The notes beneath the pieces are model-generated. The model was not told where the DNA came from. It ran no database searches and was given only the letters and a program-made list of their open reading frames with translations. From Marisediminitalea alba (GTDB lineage Bacteria > Pseudomonadota > Gammaproteobacteria > Enterobacterales > Alteromonadaceae), in contig NZ_PVNP01000117.1 of assembly GCF_002993365.1 (NCBI RefSeq), positions 1-44,744 on the forward strand: a stretch of DNA of 44,744 nucleotides. The letters are read 5' to 3'. The position numbers were made by a program, and so were the translations under genes. Below are positions 1 to 7,801 of this stretch, piece after piece. Positions within the stretch are counted from its first letter, which is position 1. Each line of letters opens with the position of its first letter.

Positions 1-206
1 TGCATCTTGTTTACCTTGCCGTGCCGATTGATCAGTGAGCTATGGCAGTGCGGACATTCAGGGTTTTCAACCATCCGCTCCTCAAGCTCTGTTATCAACT
101 GTGAGACGCTATCAGTGCCTTTCAGCAGCTTCTCAACATAACGGGTTTGACTATCTGTTAAGTGTTCTAACTCGGCTATAAGCTTTGTAAATTGTGCTGG
201 GATCAT
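1..206 (-). CDS. IS1595-family transposase, N-terminal fragment (cut by window edge)
   Basis: Reading the minus strand from the ATG at 206 gives 68 codons starting MIPAQFTKLIAELEHL and running off the left edge. It contains the zinc-ribbon half-site CPHCHS followed by RHGKVNKMQ, which is the usual N-terminal zinc-binding domain of ISXO2-like/IS1595 transposases. The DDE-type catalytic domain would lie to the left, outside the window. The fragment fits head to tail with the C-terminal transposase part at 44114-44744, with a gap that I estimate at about 40 codons. It was too short for an automatic ORF call but is clearly coding. Confidence 0.85.
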   Translation of the reverse strand, partial: MIPAQFTKLIAELEHLTDSQTRYVEKLLKGTDSVSQLITELEERMVENPECPHCHSSLINRHGKVNKM

Positions 207-266
207 GATCAACCCTCAATAACTGTATTCATATACAGTATAGCAACAATTTAGCAGAACATAGCC
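1..266 (-). mobile_element. Partial IS1595-family insertion sequence (ISSod11-like), left copy
   Basis: This is the transposase-start end of an insertion sequence whose other end lies outside the window. Its outer terminus is the inverted repeat ending GAACATAGCC at 257-266. Its reverse complement GGCTATGTTC starts the IS copy at 44112, and the similarity continues imperfectly for roughly 28 bp. The transposase begins 60 bp inside the repeat. The bases just outside (attgcttt at 267-274) differ from those flanking the right copy, so this is a separate insertion. The element boundary is well supported. The exact IS name is inferred from protein resemblance only. Confidence 0.85.
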
Positions 267-325
267 ATTGCTTTTTATGTTTGATGGCTTGCATTATACG
301 TTATGTATGCAAAGTAATTCTATGC

Positions 326-499
326 TTAATACGAGTAAGATATGCCATTTTTTACTTGATTCAACGCCCTGCAGGCAGCTTTTACAACGCCGTTTCTTTT
401 CATTTCCAATTCTTTGATAAGTTTAACAACCGGAAGGGAAATGGTAGCTTGTGGTAAGACTTGAATAATCCTGACAAAAGCCTCATTTTTTAAGCTGAC
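326..499 (-). pseudogene. Short open frame, possible remnant of an older gene next to the IS
   Basis: On the minus strand, 57 codons are open between a TGA and a TAA. The translation looks protein-like: IIQVLPQATISLPVVKLIKE, then a basic stretch MKRNGVVKAACRALNQV and a short tail. There is no ATG, GTG or TTG near the beginning of the frame, so it looks like the 3' end of a gene whose beginning is gone. I do not recognise the family; the pattern could be a C-terminal helix-turn-helix tail. It sits between the IS terminus and kefF, where gene damage is plausible. Chance openness of 57 codons cannot be excluded. Confidence 0.25.
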
Positions 500-521
500 T
501 CATTTATGTACCGGACCCTGA

Positions 522-1154
522 ATGTCTACTGAAGCAAGCTCACCCTCCCGCCATATTCTGTTATTGTTTGCGCATCCCTCGCAGGCGAGATCGGAGGTCA
601 ACAGTGTTCTGTTTAACGCCGCAAAAAAGCATACGGCGGTAACGGCGGTAGATTTATATGCCGAGTATCCGGACTTTAATATCAGTATCGAGCGAGAACA
701 ACAGCGTTTGCTTGAGCACGATGTGATTATTTTTCAGTTCCCCATGTACTGGTACTCCACCCCGGCACTGTTAAAAGAGTGGCAGGATCTGGTGCTTGAA
801 TACGGATTCGCCTATGGCAAAGGGGGCGATGCACTTAAGGGTAAGCAATTTTTATGTGCGGTGTCGGCTGGCGGGCGCGAAGAAGCGTACCAAACCGATG
901 GGTTTAATCACTTTACCCTGCGCCAGTTACTGCAACCACTGGAACAAATGGCCAGTATTACTCAGCTCACCTTCCTGGCCCCTTTTGCCTTATTTGGATC
1001 CCGCACCGCAAAGGAAGAGCACCGCATCACACTGCACTCAGCCGTGTGGACAAAACTGCTGGATAGCCTGGCACAAGACACTCTGGATATCACTAAAGCG
1101 CGTCAGCTAGAAAACCTCACCCGCTATTTTGACGAGCAGGATCTGCACAAATGA
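522..1154 (+). CDS. kefF: KefF-like NAD(P)H oxidoreductase, ancillary subunit of K+ efflux system
   Basis: This is a flavodoxin-fold quinone/NAD(P)H oxidoreductase of the KefF/MdaB type. It begins with the FMN-binding strand and loop HILLLFAHPSQARSEVN and has the family block FQFPMYWYSTPALLKEW near residue 75, followed by VLEYGFAYG. KefF binds to KefC in the cytoplasm and is needed for full activity of the glutathione-adduct-gated potassium efflux channel. At 210 residues it is longer than the E. coli protein (176), with extra residues at both ends. Its stop overlaps the start of kefC by four bases (ATGA), so the two are translationally coupled. A weak GGA six bases upstream supports this ATG. 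Confidence 0.9.
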   Translation: MSTEASSPSRHILLLFAHPSQARSEVNSVLFNAAKKHTAVTAVDLYAEYPDFNISIEREQQRLLEHDVIIFQFPMYWYSTPALLKEWQDLVLEYGFAYGKGGDALKGKQFLCAVSAGGREEAYQTDGFNHFTLRQLLQPLEQMASITQLTFLAPFALFGSRTAKEEHRITLHSAVWTKLLDSLAQDTLDITKARQLENLTRYFDEQDLHK

Positions 1155-3070
1155 CCGGTTACTTTCTTCAGGCGTTTATTTATTTACTGGCGGCGGTTGT
1201 TGCGGTGCCGGTTGCCAAACGATTCGGCCTGGGCTCGGTTCTGGGCTACTTAATTGCCGGACTGATAATTGGCCCGGTGCTCGGCCTGGTTGGCGAGGAA
1301 ACCAACGCCATCCAGCACTTTGCTGAATTTGGCGTGGTCATGATGCTGTTTTTAGTGGGGATGGAGCTTGAGCCCAAAGCATTATGGCACATGAAGCTGC
1401 GCTTGCTGGGCCTGGGCGGGTTACAGTTACTGCTAACCTCGGCGGTTATCACCGGCATCGCCATGATAGCTGGCCTGAGTTGGCAGGTGGCGCTGACTAT
1501 TGGTCTTATTTTCGCGTTATCCTCCACCGCTATTGTACTGCAAACCTTTCAGGAAAAAGGCCTGCAACAAACCGAGGGAGCCAAGGGAGCCTTTTCTATT
1601 CTGTTGTTCCAGGACATCGCCGTCATTCCGATGCTGGCGCTTATCCCGTTATTGGCACTACCCGAACTGGCGAGTGCGATTAATGAGACTGCTGGTCAGA
1701 ACGCCGGTCATGGCGACAGTCTGGTGGAGGGCCTGCCGGGCTGGTTGTACGGCTTGGTTATTATTGCCTCTATTGTGTTTGTCACCGTTGGGGGCCATTA
1801 CCTGAGCCGGCCGCTGTTTCGCTTTGTGGCGTCCTCGGGACTGCGTGAAATTTTTACGGCCACTGCGTTGATGCTGGTTATCGGCATTGCCGCTTTAATG
1901 GGGCTGGTTGGTCTGTCCCCTGCCCTGGGCGCTTTTCTGGCCGGCGTAGTGCTGGCCAACAGTGAATTTCGTCACGAACTTAAAGCCAATATTGAGCCGT
2001 TTAAAGGGTTGCTGCTGGGACTTTTCTTTATCACTGTAGGTGCTGGTATTCACTTTGCTACGCTCTTTGAAAATTGGGTTCTGATCATCAGTATCACCCT
2101 TGGGGTGATGGTGTTAAAAGCGCTGGTACTGTTTGTGATTGCTCTGCTGTTTGATTTGAAAGGCAGCAATCGCTGGCTGCTAACGCTGAGCCTGGCCCAG
2201 GCCGGTGAATTTGGTTTTGTATTAATTAGCTTCGCGGCCCAGAACAATGTACTGGCCACCGATTTGATTGCGTTATTGCAGTTAGTGGTAGCCTTGTCGA
2301 TGTTTTTAACGCCGGGGCTGTTTATCTTATTTGAACGGGTCATTATGCCCCGCTACATGCATGGCAGCGGCAGCCGCCAGCATGACACGATAGACGATAA
2401 AGGCAGTGTGATTATTGCCGGCATCGGCCGCTTCGGGCAAATCGTTAACCGCTTACTGGTCGCTAACGATTTTAAAACCGTCATCCTGGATATTCGCTCA
2501 GAGCAGGTCGATCTGATGCGCCAGATTGGCACTCAGGCCTATTTTGGTGACGCCTCGAAACCGGGTATGCTCGACACCGCCGGCATTAAACAGGCCAGCT
2601 TAATGGTAATTGCCATAGACGATCGGGAAACCGCCGTTGAAATGGTGAAGTACGTAAAATTAGCCCATCCGGAGCTTAAGCTTCTGGTGCGCGCCTTTGA
2701 CCGTGGACATAGCTACCGGTTACGCCAGGCGGGTGCTGACTACCTGATTTCTGAAACTTATCATTCGGCGCTGGAAATGGGCGCTCAGGCACTCCGTTCA
2801 ATGGGTGTACATCCGTTTCAGGCCGAGCGGCAAAAGCACGCTTACCGCGATATAGAAGCCCAGCAAAGTGACGTGCTGTATGAAGCCTGGAAAGACGATG
2901 CCAGTGGCGTGCGTTTTGATAATAACTACCGTGAGCTGTTTATGGAGTTACAACAACTTATCGATGACGCGCTGAAATCCGATCTCCACGACAACCATTC
3001 CAAGCGACGAGGCTGGACACCGCCGCCGAAGGGCTACGCAGAAGAGCAGTTAAAAAATCAAAAAGATTAA
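1151..3070 (+). CDS. kefC: Glutathione-regulated potassium-efflux system protein KefC/KefB family
   Basis: This is a CPA2 monovalent cation:proton antiporter of 639 residues (E. coli KefC is 620). Residues about 1-390 form the multi-helix membrane domain and include the CPA2 motif LFQDIAVIPM. The cytoplasmic loop that lies against the KTN domain reads HELKANIEPFKGLLLGLFF, very close to the E. coli regulatory loop. From about residue 415 a Rossmann KTN/RCK domain starts with IIAGIGRFGQIVNRLL (GxGxxG-type nucleotide site). This domain in KefC senses NAD(H) and glutathione adducts. The family releases K+ during electrophile stress, acidifying the cytoplasm. The ATG overlaps the kefF stop, giving a two-gene operon. 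The gene ends six bases before the convergent gene at 3077. Confidence 0.93.
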   Translation: MTGYFLQAFIYLLAAVVAVPVAKRFGLGSVLGYLIAGLIIGPVLGLVGEETNAIQHFAEFGVVMMLFLVGMELEPKALWHMKLRLLGLGGLQLLLTSAVITGIAMIAGLSWQVALTIGLIFALSSTAIVLQTFQEKGLQQTEGAKGAFSILLFQDIAVIPMLALIPLLALPELASAINETAGQNAGHGDSLVEGLPGWLYGLVIIASIVFVTVGGHYLSRPLFRFVASSGLREIFTATALMLVIGIAALMGLVGLSPALGAFLAGVVLANSEFRHELKANIEPFKGLLLGLFFITVGAGIHFATLFENWVLIISITLGVMVLKALVLFVIALLFDLKGSNRWLLTLSLAQAGEFGFVLISFAAQNNVLATDLIALLQLVVALSMFLTPGLFILFERVIMPRYMHGSGSRQHDTIDDKGSVIIAGIGRFGQIVNRLLVANDFKTVILDIRSEQVDLMRQIGTQAYFGDASKPGMLDTAGIKQASLMVIAIDDRETAVEMVKYVKLAHPELKLLVRAFDRGHSYRLRQAGADYLISETYHSALEMGAQALRSMGVHPFQAERQKHAYRDIEAQQSDVLYEAWKDDASGVRFDNNYRELFMELQQLIDDALKSDLHDNHSKRRGWTPPPKGYAEEQLKNQKD

Positions 3071-3076
3071 CCGCCG

Positions 3077-3874
3077 TTACCGATTGCCGGGCCCCTGAGA
3101 CTCGGCAAACATGTTTAAGTCACCCAGCATCTGTTTTAACAACCCGCTTTGGGCAAACTCCCCAAGCTTTTTATTGATGGCATTAAACAGGGGTTGATGG
3201 CCCGGGTGGCAAATTAACGTATCGCGCATAGTCAGTGGCGAATACTCTTCGGCATAGGGAAGCTCAGACATCCCCAATTCCTCGTAGGCAAACAACACAT
3301 CCGGATAAAACGAAAAGATGTAATCGACTTTATTATCATTCAGCATCTGCACATTTTCCGTTTCGCTGCTAACCTCAAACAGGTGCATCACGCGATCGGC
3401 AACCCCCTGCATTTCACTGCTCAAAGGCGTACCACGCACGATGCTTAGCACTGCATGATTGGGAATATCACTGGCCTGTCTTACTAAATGTTGTTCATCG
3501 CGAGAAATCACTCGCACCATGGCCTTATTTAACGGCACACTGATCAATACATCCTGCAAATCGAGGCTGGCGTCCTCTAGGTCAAAGGTTGCAATCCCCG
3601 GCGCATAACAGGCAAATTGCTTATTCACAAATCCGCGTTTGGCCCTGGACATGGGCATAACAATGATCTCAACCTGGTCGGCCAGCCCGCTTTCTACCAG
3701 TGCACGCTGGAGAATTTCGTGGTAAACCCCGGGGCCTTGGTGTTCGCCGGGAATGTGAAAAAGCCCGGTTAACTGTGCACCAACAATGACTTTTTTGGCA
3801 CCGATTTCACTTGCCACCGGCCAGGCTACCAATGCGGCGAATGCCGCAAGCATTATCATAAAGTATCGTAACAA
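3077..3874 (-). CDS. Lone periplasmic solute-binding protein (SBP_bac_3-like)
   Basis: This 265-residue exported protein has a hydrophobic N-terminal signal (YFMIMLAAFAALVAW, likely cleavage near VAS-E). A two-lobed binding-protein fold is suggested by segments such as YHEILQRALVESGL, VIVMPMSRAKRGF-like text, and a late KVDYIFSFYPDVLFAYEELG. It resembles the small family-3 extracellular binding proteins common in marine gammaproteobacteria that occur without ABC transporter genes; none is encoded here. The TTG at 3874 is the listed start, and an internal ATG at 3859 is an alternative. A similar lone binding protein is encoded at 29282-30007. The ligand is unknown, and it could serve signalling rather than transport. 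Confidence 0.7.
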   Translation of the reverse strand: MLRYFMIMLAAFAALVAWPVASEIGAKKVIVGAQLTGLFHIPGEHQGPGVYHEILQRALVESGLADQVEIIVMPMSRAKRGFVNKQFACYAPGIATFDLEDASLDLQDVLISVPLNKAMVRVISRDEQHLVRQASDIPNHAVLSIVRGTPLSSEMQGVADRVMHLFEVSSETENVQMLNDNKVDYIFSFYPDVLFAYEELGMSELPYAEEYSPLTMRDTLICHPGHQPLFNAINKKLGEFAQSGLLKQMLGDLNMFAESQGPGNR

Positions 3875-3995
3875 ATCTCTTTCCCAGGCTGCTGTATAAA
3901 ACTTACCCTCCTAAACTCTATGCACAGGAGTGATATGGTGCAAGCTAAACTAGTTAATTACGCATCATCCTTTAGGATAAGAAACCGCAGGCAGG

Positions 3996-5021
3996 TCAGC
4001 CAGTTAAAGCTTGCCGGCGCCGTTGTTTCGGGCTTTGCTGATACCAACGTTTGAATGCACGGGTAAAATTGCCGGCATTGCTAAAACCTAATCGGTAGCC
4101 TACTTCACTTAATGGTAAATGACCGGTTTCTACCCATAATAACGCCTGCCGACTGCGCAGGGCATCCACCACAATCTGGAAGCTACTGCCTTTGTCGGCC
4201 AATCGTCGCTGCAAGGTACGCGAACTCAGCCCAAGGCGTTGTGCCGCCTGCACAAGGGTTAGTGTGCCCAGTGGCAGGTTATTTAACAGCAATGACTCCA
4301 GTTGGCCGCGCAGATCGCTGCGATCAAAGCGCGCCAGATAATCGACTACCAGCGCGTCATTTTGAGCAGCAAGCTCAGGACTGGCAGTTAATAACGGCTG
4401 ATGCATCACCGCTTCACTAAACGATATCGTGTCGTGGGCCGCATTAAAAAACACCGGGCACTTAAACACACGCTGCCATGGCGTTGGGTCAGTGGGTTGC
4501 GGACGACTAAGCGACACCTGCAACGGCACTAAGCCGGGCTCAAAAATATGCCTGGCGGTAAGCATACAGGTGCCCACAAAGGCGTCGGTCTCAGCCGCGC
4601 ACCAGTGTTCAACAGTAAGACTTCTGTGCAGGCTAATATCGACCTGATTATCCGACTCACTTACCTGGAGCTTACCGTAATCGGCAAACATCCGGAAATT
4701 AACTGCCAGCCGCTCAAAACCAGCCATCAGCGTGTTACTGGCCCAAATAGCAAAACCCAGCGCCTGCCAGGAGGTGGGCCGGACAAATCGGGCTACGGTT
4801 AGCCCTACCGCTTCATCCTGAGTCAGACTCTCTACCAGACGCCACAAACGATTTAGCTCGGCAAGAGAATAGCGGGTTTCGGGTTGAGCAGCCTGGACAG
4901 GATCTATCCCTACACGGCTAAGCAGACTCTGACCGTCAATCTGATAAGCATTCATTGCTCTGCTGATAACCAGCGGCCAGCTGCCGATAACACTATGAGA
5001 TTGCGCGATGTTGTAGTCTTT
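3996..5021 (-). CDS. AraC-family regulator with Arabinose_bd-type N-terminal domain
   Basis: The roughly 230-residue N-terminal part (WPLVISRAMNAYQIDGQSLL, then YSLAELNRLWRLVESLT) matches the OruR/ArgR-like sensory domain. The C-terminal AraC DNA-binding domain has two helix-turn-helix units, one around TLVQAAQRLGLSSRTLQRRL and a second ending GFSNAGNFTRAFKRWY. I chose the GTG at 5021 because AGGA lies five bases upstream and it gives the usual 341-residue length. An upstream in-frame TTG at 5084 would add 21 residues with a poor binding site. The gene is divergent from the acyl-CoA ligase at 5175, so it probably controls that gene in response to a fatty acid or related ligand (inference from position). 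Confidence 0.85.
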   Translation of the reverse strand, partial: KDYNIAQSHSVIGSWPLVISRAMNAYQIDGQSLLSRVGIDPVQAAQPETRYSLAELNRLWRLVESLTQDEAVGLTVARFVRPTSWQALGFAIWASNTLMAGFERLAVNFRMFADYGKLQVSESDNQVDISLHRSLTVEHWCAAETDAFVGTCMLTARHIFEPGLVPLQVSLSRPQPTDPTPWQRVFKCPVFFNAAHDTISFSEAVMHQPLLTASPELAAQNDALVVDYLARFDRSDLRGQLESLLLNNLPLGTLTLVQAAQRLGLSSRTLQRRLADKGSSFQIVVDALRSRQALLWVETGHLPLSEVGYRLGFSNAGNFTRAFKRWYQQSPKQRRRQALTG

Positions 5022-5174
5022 CACACGGTTATCCTGAGGTTTGTGGGCGCAGCTTATACAGCCAAAATTATCTTTATACGCCAATCATAAATCCTAACAC
5101 GCCAACCTCTTGCTTGTTAACATTTTTAAAACAACACTATTACAAAACAACCCGTTAAACACCGGAGCCGTGTG

Positions 5175-6818
5175 ATGCCTGTAAAAATTCTTCAAGGGGC
5201 AGAAAATGCCCACGCCTACCCTCTTCTGATTAAACAAATCTTTGCCTCAGCCGGCCGCTTTGAACCTGACAACCAGATCATTTACCGCGGCGAGCAATCT
5301 TTTAGCTATAGTGAGTTTACCCGGCGGGTGCAGCAACTGGCCAATGCGCTGAAAGCCGCCGGAGTGGAAGCCGGTGATACGGTTGCGGTGATGGACTGGG
5401 ACAGCCACCGCTACCTTGAATGCTATTTTGCTGTGCCCATGCTGGGCGCCATTTTGCATCATGTAAATATTCGATTGTCACCCGAACAGGTGGCCTACAC
5501 CATGAATCACGCCGAAGATAAACTGGTGCTGGTACACGATGATTTTCTCCCCCTTGCCGATCAGCTGGCGGCGCAGCTGCCCACCGTACAAGGCTACATT
5601 CGTTTGAGTGACGGCGGCACGCCGCCCGCCACGCCCAATATGAGTGTGCTTGGCGAATACGAATCATTATTGGCAGAACAGAGCAGCGAATGCGATTTTC
5701 CCGATTTTGATGAAAACAGTGTCGCCACCACTTTTTACACCACAGGCACTACCGGTAATCCCAAAGGTGTGTATTTCAGCCATCGTCAGTTAGTGCTGCA
5801 TACCATCAATATGGTGGGCATGCTGGGCAGTTATGAAGGCTTACCATTACTGCGTTCTAATTCGGTTTATATGCCCATCACACCAATGTTTCATGTGCAT
5901 GCCTGGGGCGTACCCTATGCGGCAGTGATGCTCAACTGCACGCAAATTTATCCGGGACGGTATGAGCCCAATCTGTTGGTTGACCTGATACAGCAATACA
6001 AGGTGGATTTTTCGCACTGTGTGCCGACTATTTTGCAAATGCTGCTGGGCTGCGAAAAAGGCCATGAAACGCGGCTGGATGGCTGGAAGATCCTGATTGG
6101 CGGCAGTGCGCTACCGAAAGGGCTGGCCAAAGCAGCCATGGACAAAGGAGCTGATATTTATTCTGCCTACGGCATGTCGGAAACCTGCCCGCTGCTTACT
6201 GTTACCCACTTAAATAAAACGCAACGGGCGCTGCCGGCCGAGGAACAGCTTAAATACAGAACTCTTACCGGCGTGGCGTCCAACCTGGTTGATTTGCGCA
6301 TAGAAGAGCCCTCCGGCAAACCCGCGCAACACAATGGCAGTGATGTGGGTGAAATTACTGTACAAACGCCCTGGCTCACTCAGGGATATCATAAAGAGCC
6401 GGCCAAACAGGAAGAGCTCTGGGAAGGCGGAAGGCTGCATACCGGCGACGTGGCGAGCGTCCATCCCGACGGCTTTGTAGAAATTAAGGACCGGATTAAA
6501 GACGTTATCAAAACCGGTGGTGAATGGCTTTCATCTATCGAGCTGGAAGATCTTATCAGTCAGCACCCGGATGTTGCGGCAGTTGCCGTGGTGGGCATGC
6601 CGGATGAAAAATGGGGAGAACGCCCTCATGCTATGGTGGTTGCCAGTAACAACGAGCTTAGCGCCGGTGATATTCAGCAACACCTGCAGCAGTTCGTTGA
6701 ATCCGGACACATTTCAAAATGGGCAGTGCCAGAGCACATCACCCTGGTTGATGAAATTCCCAAAACGTCTGTGGGTAAAATCAACAAAAAGGTAATTCGT
6801 GCCACCCTGGCGGGCTAA
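5175..6818 (+). CDS. Fatty acid-CoA ligase (AMP-binding, AlkK-like medium-chain type)
   Basis: This 547-residue member of the ANL adenylating superfamily activates a carboxylic acid with ATP and transfers it to CoA. The core motifs are all present: P-loop-like TTFYTTGTTGNPKGVYFSH (A3), YGMSETCP (A5), LHTGDVA (A7), KDRIKDVIKTGGEWLSS (A8) and the catalytic lysine in PKTSVGKINKK (A10). The length and the A8 text resemble AlkK-type medium-chain acyl-CoA synthetases rather than acetyl-CoA synthetase. The ATG at 5175 has GGAG eight bases upstream; a GTG one codon earlier (5172) is also possible. It is expressed away from the AraC regulator, its probable controller. The exact acid cannot be read from sequence. 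Confidence 0.88.
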   Translation: MPVKILQGAENAHAYPLLIKQIFASAGRFEPDNQIIYRGEQSFSYSEFTRRVQQLANALKAAGVEAGDTVAVMDWDSHRYLECYFAVPMLGAILHHVNIRLSPEQVAYTMNHAEDKLVLVHDDFLPLADQLAAQLPTVQGYIRLSDGGTPPATPNMSVLGEYESLLAEQSSECDFPDFDENSVATTFYTTGTTGNPKGVYFSHRQLVLHTINMVGMLGSYEGLPLLRSNSVYMPITPMFHVHAWGVPYAAVMLNCTQIYPGRYEPNLLVDLIQQYKVDFSHCVPTILQMLLGCEKGHETRLDGWKILIGGSALPKGLAKAAMDKGADIYSAYGMSETCPLLTVTHLNKTQRALPAEEQLKYRTLTGVASNLVDLRIEEPSGKPAQHNGSDVGEITVQTPWLTQGYHKEPAKQEELWEGGRLHTGDVASVHPDGFVEIKDRIKDVIKTGGEWLSSIELEDLISQHPDVAAVAVVGMPDEKWGERPHAMVVASNNELSAGDIQQHLQQFVESGHISKWAVPEHITLVDEIPKTSVGKINKKVIRATLAG

Positions 6819-6851
6819 TCAACCGGCGGGAGCCAGTCTCCCGCCAGCCAC

Positions 6852-7751
6852 TTATTTCAGCTCTGCGTAGCCAGGCGCAATGGCCAGATTATCCACGTCA
6901 CGTAATGTAAACCGGTTCTGTAACCACAGTTGATACTCGGCTCCTTCCAGCGTGCCGCGCTCGGTGCAGTCTACATTCCAGCGGCGCAGTAAATAGCCCG
7001 CCATGGCGGCTCGCACGTTTATCAGCAACTGGCTGTTTTCCATTCCGTAATCCATTTCAATGGCAGTGGGAAAACTCACGTTCTTTGGATGCGGCACCAG
7101 TTGTAATGGGATCATTCGATGCCACTCGCTGTCGTACTCAGCCAGTTCATTGGCGGCGGGTTCTGATTTTAGGGTGACCTTACTGACACGGGTCAGCACG
7201 AAATCACGGAAACTCTGACTTTTACGATCAAAAGCGCGCACATGCCAACGCAGGCCATTATCCACAATCGCATGAGGCACCAGTTCCCGGGCAGCAGAGC
7301 CACTCGACAAGGACGTATAAATCACACTCACTGCGCGATTATTTAAAATGGCCTGGACCAGTTTGGCGACAATAAAAATATCCGGCACATTGAGGCTCGA
7401 CGGTGCTTCCACCGGAAAGTGAATATCGCCAATGGCATCAAAGCCATCAGAAATATCATTGGCCAGTTTAGTTAGCGTACGCTGGGCGTCATGTTCAAAT
7501 AACGGCTTAAACTGGCTGGTTTGAAAATAGCGCTTTTCCCGGGAGTCATATTCCAGGTTGTCCGGCGCCATTTCCTTGTATAAATTAAAATCGCGGGAGC
7601 CTGCCGACAAGCCCACTTCAAAACGGTTGATCAAGTCCTGACGGTAGATCGCCCCTTTAAACAACAAACAAAAATCAATGTAAGCCAAACGCTGACGCTG
7701 GGCGAAACTTATACTTGCTAACATCCTTTCGACTCGAATAAGACTGCTCAA
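6852..7751 (-). CDS. WYL-domain transcriptional regulator (BrxR/CapW-like architecture)
   Basis: This 299-residue protein has an N-terminal winged helix (FAQRQRLAYIDFCLLFKG, then YRQDLINRF), a middle WYL domain with RWHVRAFDRKSQSFRDF in place of the literal WYL, and a C-terminal WCX-like segment. The order, length and the opening AQRQRL text resemble BrxR and CapW, repressors that control BREX, CBASS and other phage-defence loci and respond to nucleic-acid ligands. The open frame starts at TTG 7751; the first ATG is at 7724, but its AAAGG is too close. No defence genes adjoin it: the neighbours are an acyl-CoA ligase (convergent) and an amidohydrolase. The architecture is well supported; the link to defence is family knowledge only. 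Confidence 0.8.
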   Translation of the reverse strand: MSSLIRVERMLASISFAQRQRLAYIDFCLLFKGAIYRQDLINRFEVGLSAGSRDFNLYKEMAPDNLEYDSREKRYFQTSQFKPLFEHDAQRTLTKLANDISDGFDAIGDIHFPVEAPSSLNVPDIFIVAKLVQAILNNRAVSVIYTSLSSGSAARELVPHAIVDNGLRWHVRAFDRKSQSFRDFVLTRVSKVTLKSEPAANELAEYDSEWHRMIPLQLVPHPKNVSFPTAIEMDYGMENSQLLINVRAAMAGYLLRRWNVDCTERGTLEGAEYQLWLQNRFTLRDVDNLAIAPGYAELK

Positions 7752-7801
7752 TGCACCAATATGGTTTATTTTGATTCGGTTGTAAAGCGGGCATAGCCAT
7801 T

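Noticed and set aside
3935..4054. 39-codon plus-strand frame with AGGAG four bases upstream
   Set aside because: More than half of it lies antisense inside the end of the AraC gene, and the peptide looks random.
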